NCBI GenBank assembly: GCA_028023455.1
Contig: JAQFVV010006256.1
Coordinates: 680,001 to 744,000 of the forward strand
Length of the DNA stretch: 64,000 bases
Reading direction: 5' to 3'
DNA from: Epiperipatus broadwayi
Lineage: Eukaryota; Onychophora; Udeonychophora; Euonychophora; Peripatidae
The notes under the pieces were generated by a model that was not told where the DNA came from, did no database searches, and saw only the letters and a list, made by a program, of their open reading frames with translations. A program made the translations under genes and the position numbers. This document shows, piece after piece, positions 55,194 through 64,000 of the stretch (position 1 is the first letter of the stretch; every line of letters starts with the position of its first letter).

Positions 55194-55202
55194 AATTTAA
55201 TT

Positions 55203-58080
55203 TCAATTTTAATAATGCAAAATTTAAATTATATTTTAATAAAAAAATAGTCTTTATTTACAATCAAACTTTGACACCTAAATTTTATAATTTATAATAT
55301 TATTCTAGTTATTGATTTCATGAACTTTTATGACATTTATATTATTAAAGGCAACATTTATTATTTATATAATGAAACAGTAACATATGCCTTACCAATC
55401 TTAGTTTCACCTTGCCTTCCTATTTCCTACCCTCATGCCTTATTTAAAACCCTAATTTTATCGTATTGTGTGTGTACTGCATATATTTACCAAAATCCCA
55501 CCTAAATTTATATGCATAATGGGGTGCCGAGGGTTTTATAATAATTAAAATTATCTTAAACGGTTTTATTTTCAAACCGTCGAATATATGTTACGAATAT
55601 ATGCTTGTACAATAAAGTAGGTCACATATTCTCATCTACACACATACTGCGATAATATTTAAAATATTATGAAAATAATTGTTGTTAAAAGTTAGTTTGT
55701 TTTGGGTCTGTTTATCTTGTAATATTATATTCGCTATATTTGTTGGCATTTAATAAATAATATCACTGATAAATAGATTCTGGACATTAACTTCAAAAAA
55801 AAGTTATAAATATAAAATAAATTAAGGAATGGATTTTACCACCGCAGGGTTAGATTCTAATCAGAGAGAGCATATAAATAGGGATGATTGGTGATTATTA
55901 TTAATTAATCTGCCTGATATTGTGACAGCAAAAGTTATTTCTGTAATTTTGAAATTGATATTTTCTGATAGCTTGTTTTATTTGCGTTATCGGACTGACC
56001 GGCTTGTTTGTTAGTTTAAAACAAGTTTTGAAATCGTTTAACCTTAGAGTGACGGGGTAAAGGGACAGTAGGCTGTTTTCCCTCGGGCAGCAGTGCCTTG
56101 GCTGTTCATCATTCACCATCCGATGTCCTGTCACCGTACCATCAAGCCCAACTGAACCAGCCCAAAGAATGCTGCTCCTGAAATCTACGTACTAACTGCT
56201 GCTGCTAAACAACAAACCCAGGAAAATCAAAATTTGCTTAAGAAGTCTAGTACACATTTGGAAATGCCCAGGTAATAAAGTTAACCAGAGATCTCGTGAA
56301 ACTTTCATGCTATAGCTAATAATTTTTATATACTCCATATTATGTATTTATTCAAGTGTCTTTTAATGCATGCTGAACTTGTGCTTGGGTTAATTTTCTA
56401 TATATATCTGTAAATGTTTTATTTAAATCTGTATTGTAATTAATTTCTTTAGGCAAATGCAAGATATGTAGGGAAGATAAATAATGCATGGTTGTCATCT
56501 TAGTTTATTAAACCGCTAACACGCATTCCCCTCCCATCTATTATATATGTTTTAAGTTGTTAGAATAAGTATTTATTTCTCTAAGCTTTATTGAGAGTCT
56601 GCTGGCGATTAAAAATATGAAATTTGAGAGAGAGCTATTTCAGTTCTTTAATAAATTGCCTTTTTTTTACTAAGTATAATTTAAAATTTAACTGTGTTGC
56701 TAGTGAATGTGCTTGGATGCTGAAATCTTACCATTTTCAAAGGTCGTCAATGGTTAAATCCGTTTCCCCTATTTTACTCCGAAGTTCCCAGTACTGTGCT
56801 ATAATGGTATATGGGAATTATTTCACGTATGTCCCCACAGTTACAAAGCTCCTGGGTGTGGGCCAGGCTTGAGCTGTGAGTGGGCTAGAGATGCCCCAAA
56901 GAAAAGGTGAAATGCCTATCCAAAGCCAAGACCTTTTTCTTCATAGTATTTTATAAAGTTGCATACTCAGAAACTGCACCCCCTTCTCGGCATTATATCA
57001 CTGGCACCACCGTACATTTCCCTTAGTAATTATTTTACATGAATTCTATTATTTTAAATAAATTTTAAGTCCATTCAGCATAGCTCGATCTTATAATTTA
57101 GCTAATCACTTCACTAGCGACTCTCCGTTTTCCATTTAAGATTTCAATTTAAATAATTTTAGAATATTAAAATTCTGTTAAAGACTTTACGTGACTCGCA
57201 CATGCCTATCATGTCAATGTATTCTGGACACGATATAAATTATAACCCAAGTACAAGGTATCAGCCATTTTGTTTGCTTTGGTATATAACTATTAAATTT
57301 ATAACTAAAATTTTGTTTAACATTTAATTATTAAATATTATCTTTAAATTTATTTCTTTTCTTTATTTATTTGGGGTGCAATATAAATTACATAGCATAT
57401 TAGACTTATCTTGGGCACATCTATAAGTTATTGTTAAATGAACCTAGGACTATTTTAGATTTAGTCTTTTGTTTTCTCCCTGATCACCGGCACCGGCATG
57501 AAGTTATACTATTAGTAGCATCAAATGCGTTATCACGTAGAGGGCGTTGTGGAGTTTAGACTTTGGATTTGAGCTTGGGATTTCTGGGAGGTAACCCTTC
57601 CTAGTGTTGAGTTCCATGTCTAAGGTTTAAATTCTGCTGTGTGTTAGTGAGATATACGAGTTTTGACCATTACTCTAATTAACAAATTGTCTACTTCAAT
57701 TGGAAGTAAATTTCATTATTATTAAATCAATGTTTACACACATCTCTTCCATTTATTTTACCATTAATTAAATAAGTTTAAAATACCAAATAAGTAATAA
57801 TTTTCAATTTATTATTAATAACTATAAGAAATATTAATTTTATTCATCATAATTACTGATTAAAGATATTTTACATTATTCTAACTAATAGTATAAATTA
57901 TAACTCAAAATTATAACTTCTATAGATTATAACGATCTATAGAAAGTTAACTCAAATTTAACACTTATGAAACAATTTAACTTCTATAAATTAAATAATA
58001 GATTTTTATATAAAATGTAAATTCTTTACTAAAATTGACTTTTAACAACATCCATTCAATAATGTAACAAATAGAAAGGC
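55203..58080. other. Intron sequence with a GC-richer block at 55980-56280
   Basis: Mostly AT-rich. GC-richer blocks at about 56040-56280, 56830-57020 and 57480-57690 suggest degraded repeats or unannotated exons. Apart from the candidate at 56160-56272 nothing can be assigned. Confidence 0.4.
56160..56272 (+). other. Candidate plus-strand exon, unrecognised
   Basis: A plus frame without stops reads PKNAAPEIYVLTAAAKQQTQ then ENQNLLKKSSTHLEMP. It ends at a donor-like CCAG followed by GTAATA. A CCAG precedes it, but without a pyrimidine tract. It would be antisense to ELMOD3. The family is unknown to me, and it could be part of a mobile element. Confidence 0.22.
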
Positions 58081-58092
58081 AACAATATATGT

Positions 58093-58122
<30 letters not shown>
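58093..58122. repeat. (AC)n / (AT)n compound microsatellite
   Basis: A short ACACAC run passes into ATATAT 20 bp downstream of the ELMOD3 splice donor. Confidence 0.9.
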
Positions 58123-58123
<1 letters not shown>

Positions 58124-58141
58124 AACAAATAAAGTAATTAC

Positions 58142-58207
58142 CTGGAGTAATATTTGGAACACAATCCCAATCTTCTTGTGCAGCATAATAACTGATTTTG
58201 TCTTCTT
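58142..58207 (-). CDS. ELMOD3: ELMOD3-like gene, upstream exon
   Basis: This 66-nt minus-strand exon lies between acceptor ATTAATAG and donor GTAATTAC. It reads EDKISYYAAQEDWDCVPNIT then P and the first base of a Gly codon, completed by GT at the start of 32412-32497. The motif AQE-W--V--I-P matches the N-terminal region I recall from vertebrate ELMOD3, which also precedes the QLISF segment. The following intron is 25,644 bp. The acceptor's pyrimidine tract is weak. The preceding exon should lie above 58207 on the minus strand and was not found before 64000. Confidence 0.8.
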
Positions 58208-58733
58208 CTATTAATATATGAAAAAAAATACATGTATTTTGTGTGAATATGTGTGCAAACACAAAATATTAAAAAAATTAAACAAAGCTGAAAATATAAT
58301 TCATATAGGATTCAGCTAAGTATAATTTATTAGACAAACTTCATTTATGTATTCTCAGGGAAAAAAGGATTAGTGACAAACTATGAAACTCTCTAAATGC
58401 TATTTTAACTCATCATCAAATAAGCTTTTCTTATTAAATAATGCTTGATCATTCAAATTTGCACACACAAAATATAACAATAATCACTTGCTCTAAAGAT
58501 CAAGTAATGTCCAAACACAAGAAGTGATAGGTTGATGAATGATTCAAAAGCCTTTAGCTTTCAAGTCTGGCACTTTATCATAGCAATATTTTTTTTATTA
58601 AGGATAATGACAGTAATATTGTTAATTCAAAGTTATGACTCAAAATATTAATCCGATATTTTCAAAACATACTATTGAAAGTTGTTTCTCAAATACATGG
58701 AAATTAACTAATAATTTATATATATATTATAAC
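58208..58733. other. AT-rich intron, no feature recognised
   Basis: This holds the ELMOD3 intron upstream of the 58142 exon. No element or coding segment is visible. Confidence 0.45.
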
Positions 58734-60493
58734 GGGACGATCCTTTTCAGGACTCGAGGAAGTCGCATCTACCTATAGTCGGACTTTGAGTCTTCTTATA
58801 GAATGCCATGGATGATGTGATTTAAAATATAATCCAACCCACTCCTCTATTAATAACCTTGTTACTCTCGGAATTCGAGCTCAGAGTAGAAATCGCAATT
58901 GACTCTCTTCAGGCATTTCCACAAATATCCCATAGTAATGATAAATTTAGTATAAGCTATATATAACTTTTTTATAAATATTAAATCACTAAGTTGATTC
59001 AATATATATATATATGCATGAGTATGTATATTTATAATTATTGGTTTTATAAAATGACTAAATAAAATAAACAAACGAGACCTGTTTAATTTTAAAATCA
59101 AGTTTAACACATTTTAATCCGTAATAGAAACAAAAATATTACCACATAAATAATAAAAATATTAAAATTTAGAATTATAATCTGTGCTTATATATATACA
59201 ATAATAAACTATTTAACATTCAGAAAAAACATAATGTAATTATTTACATATATATAATTTAAAATCATGTGTACAATAAATAATACCACCATACATTATA
59301 AATCTATGTATTGTGTCATTAAAATGATTCAGTGTGTGTTATATGTTTCTATAAGATAACATCCATTCACACTAGATTAATAATAGAATGTATTGTGATA
59401 TTAATTATGTTATTGTTTAAAAAAAAATTATGATAATTGTCAGGTAAGATTCAATTTGGAATATAATAAAACTTACTTCCAAATTGAAATAATTTAAAAA
59501 CTTTTACCTTAGTCAGCCGTCACTTTCACCAGAGCATATATCAAAATATCAACATCTAAATTTTATTAAATAAATAAAAATAAAACGTTCATCTTATCAG
59601 TTCTCCAATTTAATATACAAAGTAATTTTTCCACGTAAATATAATTATCCCCAAAGGAAATAAAGTTTAAGAGTTATTAAAGTGCACAATGAAGTATTCC
59701 AAGATGCGAAAGAATAATGGTTTCATATTCCTCCTTAGATGAAATAAAATGACGATGAATGTTGAAAGGTAAAGTTCCTTGATCATCCTTCGAAGAGGTA
59801 ATCCAAATATTCATTCTTTTAAATATTTGCGTAGTAAAATATTTAAAATCTTCTTCAATATTTGAAAACTCATTTCGAAGACATTGATAACTCTTATAAC
59901 CTTGTCAATTTCAATGATTATTTTTTTATAGTTCTTTATAATATTAAAAGTAAGTAAATTAATTACTTGAAGACAGTTTTAAAATAGTGAATCTTCTTTT
60001 TTTCTTAAATGTGTTCTAAATTCGAACACATTTAAATTTACAGACGTAGTTATTGCCTTGATAACTAAATAGAAGATTATTGTTATAACAATATTAGTTC
60101 GTTTTTATACTTGGATCAATTTCTGACAGCATATCACATAATCATGCCCATGCTCTCTATTGTTTAAAATATACAATTTGTAATGAACTCCAAACGTTTA
60201 TTTCCTTTGTTTCAACTGATAAAATGCAATGATGACTTACGGCTTTGTCAATGTCAAGTTTTGGTTAATAAAAAAATACTATTAGTTAGAAACATTTATT
60301 TATGTGTGTGTATAAACAAATTAGAATAATTCATTTTTAGAATTATTCTTTTAATTGGTAATGGTTGATGATGATGATATGAAAAGCTTAAGATAGGTGT
60401 ATGTTATTTATATCTGTTGATTCGATATAAGCACAGTTAAATTAACAAAGAAACACAAATTGTTTTAGATGAGGCTCATATAGTACTCTCACA
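58734..60493 (-). mobile_element. Putative 3' LTR of gypsy element 2
   Basis: On the minus strand, the purine run AAGGAAGGAGG (60497-60507) is followed by TAATGTGAGAG, the usual polypurine tract and TG start of a gypsy LTR. A plausible outer end is the abrupt TATAACGGGACG at 58734 next to a TA repeat (minus-strand end CGTCCCGTTATA, perhaps from GTTACA). That gives about 1.76 kb. The partner LTR lies beyond the window, so the outer edge is unverified. Confidence 0.4.
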
Positions 60494-60496
60494 TTA

Positions 60497-60507
60497 CCTC
60501 CTTCCTT
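60497..60507 (-). other. Polypurine tract of gypsy element 2
   Basis: AAGGAAGGAGG on the minus strand lies about 600 bp downstream of the pol stop, directly before a TAATGTGAG LTR start. Confidence 0.55.
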
Positions 60508-61108
60508 AACAGTGTTCAAATTTTATATTTACCATTAAAATTTGGACACTTAATGTGTGTCAATGTTTGCATTAAATATAAAGTTGTGGAGCTTGTTTTT
60601 TTTCCTACTTTTATCAACCCTTATTATTTGCTCTATTTTTTTCTAACCCTTTCTCTTTTTCTATATTCAGCATCATTCAATTTAAATAAAGGACAAGTAG
60701 GTTTATGGTTCTTTCTTTTTCTCCCCTCTTTTATTTTTCTTTTATGGATTTATTGTTATGTGCCTCTTTTATAGATGACACATATGTTTGTTTGGTAGTT
60801 TCTATCCTGCTTTTCTTTAAGATGCATGGACTTTTTTGAGAACTATCCAAAACATAAGAACATCCATCATTCAGCATGGATTAAGTCTTAAAACGATTTT
60901 AGTTTTCAGGTATCCTAAGAATTAATTTTAATTGCTTAACATACCCTCATCAAAGAAAATTAATGTCTGTTTTGACTTATATACATCCTTATACATATAT
61001 ATATCTATATACTTTTAAATGAAAACTTTCTCTCCTTACCTATTCCACGTGATCTTTTCTTTCAACATTTTACTCTATACATAAGTAGAATGTGGTAAAA
61101 CATTATTA
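60508..61108 (-). other. 3' untranslated part of gypsy element 2
   Basis: This lies between the pol stop and the polypurine tract. No env-like frame is visible on the minus strand. A plus-strand frame at 60553-60774 is hydrophobic by composition only. Confidence 0.4.
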
Positions 61109-64000
61109 ATTTGTTTGACCAAAATAGGGTTTTAAAGCTCTAGTATTGTAAGTGCCTTTAATGTCTTCCTTTATATTTATACAGAATGCATTGGGACCTG
61201 TTGGCTTTATGATAGTATAAGGTCCTTCATATTGATGGTAAAACTTTTGATATTTGCTCTCTTGGGGTTTACTCATATGAGGTTTTTATAAAAACTTGAT
61301 CCCCAATTTTGAACTTGTGTGAAATTGTCTTCATATTTTTATTTCTTTGATTGGCCTTTTTTACAAGTTGTTAATAAGCTTTTACTCTATCTTCTTCTGT
61401 ATCTATTTCAGCATATGTAGCCATAGGTTTATATCTTGCAAATAATGTTGGTACGGTTTTTGTAAAGTGTAATCTAATTGGTGTGAATCCAGTTGATTCA
61501 TTCACATTCCAATTGAGAAATCGATTGCATACTTGGTTAGCTTAACCCACCCCTTATGCTCATCTCCTAAATAAGTCCTAAACAACCTACCAAGCTCCCG
61601 CATTACATGTTTGCAAGGGTTGGACTGAGGATTTCTAATGGAGGTAAGTACATGTTTAATTTGAGATCTTTCTACCCATGTTTTTCATTCTTTGGATAGG
61701 AAAGGAGTACCATGATCTGTTAATATGGTTTTAGGCTTTCCTAGTCCAATGAATTGGAGGGTATCTAATACTTTGATGGTATGTCAAGTATTAGCTTGGG
61801 GTATTGGGTAAGCTGACACATTTTGAAAAGAGATCATAAGCAACTAATAAATATTTCTTCTTATTGAATGGAGGCAGAGGTCCATAATAATCAATTGCTA
61901 AGATCTCATTTGGTCTTACTGGAATAATAGATTTCATTGAATCAACATAACTTTGGTTTGCTGGCTTTGCTCGCAGGCACACTAAACAATCATGCAGTGA
62001 TTTCAAGATGTCTTGATACATCTTTGGCCAGTAAAACCAATTTTTAATCATATGTTCTGTCTTATGAGCACTGTAGTGTCCATACAGACAGTGGATATAT
62101 TTTACAAGTGGCATTCTTATTGATTTGGGTATAACTACCCTCCACTCTTCAATATCCAAATTCGGTTTATAAAGTAAGACATTTTTCTCTAACTTATATC
62201 GGATAAGATTTTTTGGCACATGCAGAACTTTCTCCCCCTTTAATGCATTAATTATGGGATTTAAGTCAGGATCTTTTGACTGTGGGTCTTGTAAATTTTC
62301 TAAATCGTTCTCTACATTTTTATCAATAAGTAGATCGATGTTAGTAATGTAGGCATTATCTACTGACAGGTTATATTGTTCTGACCTACATGGGTTTTGA
62401 CTGAGCATATCTGCCACAACATTCTTGGATCCTTTGCAATATTGGATGGTGTGATTGAATTCCCACAACAACAAGCTCCACCAGAATAAACAATTTTTGT
62501 CAAGTAGCTGTGATTCAGGAGTTCGAGGCTTTTGTGATCTGTGACCACTATCACCTCTGATCCAAGAAGCATCTGTCAAAACTTTTGGAAGGCCCACACT
62601 ATGGCTAGTGCCTCCTTCTCAGTGATGGTATAGTTTAATTCTGGACCTTTCAAGAGGCAGCTGATGAAATAGAGCACCAGGTTGACCATCCTCCTGGATC
62701 TGGGATAATGTTACCCCTAATCCAAACCACTGCTGTCTATTTGAACAATAAATGGTTGGTTAAAATCAGGAAGGGCTAAGATGGTTTGCTCTAAGAACCC
62801 TGTTTTAATTATTGCAAATGCCTCATCTTGTTCACTAGTCCAGTTCCACTTTTCATTCTTTCTAATAAGTTTTAGTAATGGTTCCATGTGGGCAGAGAAC
62901 TTTTGATAAAAACGATTGTAGAAATTGCACAGTCCCAAGAATAGATCTAATTTGTTTTCTACTCATGGGTTTTGGGAAGTTCTGTATGGCACTGATCTTA
63001 TCAGGATGAGGTCTTATCCCATTGCATCCAATGATATGTCCTAAGAAAACCACTTTGTTACATACCAACGTGCTTTTCTTGAAAATGATTTTAATTCCCT
63101 TCACACAGCACTCTTTAAAAAATAATCTTAGATGTTGAAGGTGTTCTTCAATAGTGGTAGATGCAATAATTACATCATCCACATAAATTGTAATGTATCT
63201 GTTTGACCTCAGGGGATAAGGTTTTATCCAAGCATCATATAAGGCCAGCACCACTATTGATCAATCCAAAAGGCATCCTATTAAACTGATAGGTGAAACC
63301 CTCATATCAGAAGGCAGTATATTGGCAATCATCAGGATGGAGTTCGATTTGCCAATAACTGGAGGTTAAGTCAAAGGTGGAGAATACCTTCTTATTTCCA
63401 AATTTCACGAACAATTTGTGGATGGGTGGTGGGATGTTCCTATCAGGAACTGTAATTTTGTTCAGTTGATGAGCATCCAAACAAAATCTCATCGACCCAT
63501 CTTTCTTCTTCACAATAACAATTGGATTACAATAAGGTAAAGAACATTTGGAAATAATTCCCCAATCTAGCATCTTATTGATTTGTTTTGTTATCTCTTC
63601 ATGATATTGGTATGGTATAGGATATGATTTGGATTGAAAGGGTTGGTCATGTATAAGATTTATTCTCTGCTGGAAACCCTTTATTATCCCTGGTATTTCT
63701 GAAAAAAATAGGGCTAGATTCATTAATAACAGATCGTAATTTAATTTTGTCATCGCTTCCAAGTAAATTAGATTCTGTGATTTTACTTTCAATTAGTGCT
63801 TGTGGGATTACAGATATCATACAATCAACCTCAAAAAGACCATATCTTGGATGCAATGTCATTTCCAAAACCTCATCATTAATCCTAACTATCTTATTTG
63901 AGAAATCAAGGATAGAATGGTTCATGTGGAGGAAATCTGCCCCTAAGATAGCCTCATGTATTAAGCCATCTAATATAAGAAAGACATGATAGAGGGTTGT
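61109..64000 (-). pseudogene. Ty3/gypsy pol of element 2 (protease to integrase), broken, truncated by window
   Basis: From the window end on the minus strand: protease end (HEAILGADFLHMNHSILDF, 63647-63970); RT fingers (FQQRINLIHDQPF; LDAHQLNKITVPDRNIPPPI, 63307-63792); catalytic YVDDVIIAST at about 63170; RNase H-like pieces (FIVQIDSSGLD, 62720; VVTDHKSLELLNHSYLTK, 62510; VADMLSQNP, 62390); integrase zinc finger (H---H---C--C, 61970-62130); integrase core with AIDYYGPLPP (first Asp, 61890), a TDHGTPFLSKE-like segment (61700) and the SNP-KHVMRELG-like Glu region (61610); and a C-terminal region ending ALKPYFGQTN before TAA at 61109. At least four frame changes separate these. Catalytic residues are retained, so decay is moderate. 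Confidence 0.85.

Noticed and set aside
60553-60774. Hydrophobic plus-strand frame as an env-like gene of gypsy element 2
   Set aside because: It is on the strand opposite to the element and is explained by T-rich composition.

Overview
This is AT-rich, repeat-dominated DNA from an animal nuclear genome. It has spliced exons with GT/AG borders, several retrotransposon classes, foldback elements and very long (ATT)n microsatellites, and no bacterial or phage features. An invertebrate with a large, AT-rich genome fits best; I cannot name the species.

The one host gene I can support is an ELMOD3-like gene (ELMO-domain family) on the minus strand. Three short exons, at 58142-58207, 32412-32497 and 5042-5165, have clean splice borders, join in compatible phases, and read in order like the region just before and into the ELMO domain. 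Most of the window is therefore two giant introns of about 25.6 kb and 27.2 kb. Earlier exons must lie beyond 64000 and later ones before position 1.

Layout: 1-4680 is a pair of about 1.4-kb LTR-like direct repeats around a 1.8-kb interior. 5042-5165 is an ELMOD3 exon. 5650-6720 is a decayed RTE-type reverse transcriptase. 7.9-14 kb holds two shredded Ty3/gypsy relics and an ORF1/gag-like reading frame. 15-20.5 kb is AT-rich intron with small inverted repeats. 20.5-27.7 kb is a head-to-tail string of five 5'-truncated non-LTR retrotransposon copies separated by (ATT)n arrays of up to 470 bp. 28.5-29.3 kb is a third shredded gypsy relic. 30.0-30.3 kb is a foldback element. 32.4 kb is an ELMOD3 exon. 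34.9-45.7 kb is a gypsy element with unusually long (about 3 kb) LTRs. 47 kb holds an RTE endonuclease relic. 49.2-49.8 kb is a palindrome made from the 3' end of one Penelope-like element. 49.9-51.9 kb is a second, recently inserted Penelope-like element with identical inverted arms and a target duplication. 54.9-55.2 kb is a MULE-like foldback with a 9-bp target duplication. 58.1 kb is an ELMOD3 exon. 58.7-64 kb is a minus-strand gypsy element running off the window.

I see no convincing new biological system. The most distinctive items are the (ATT)n-linked retrotransposon string, the pair of Penelope-like insertions, the 3-kb LTRs, and the ELMOD3 gene spread through all of it. All similarity judgements were made by reading; no alignment or database search was run.
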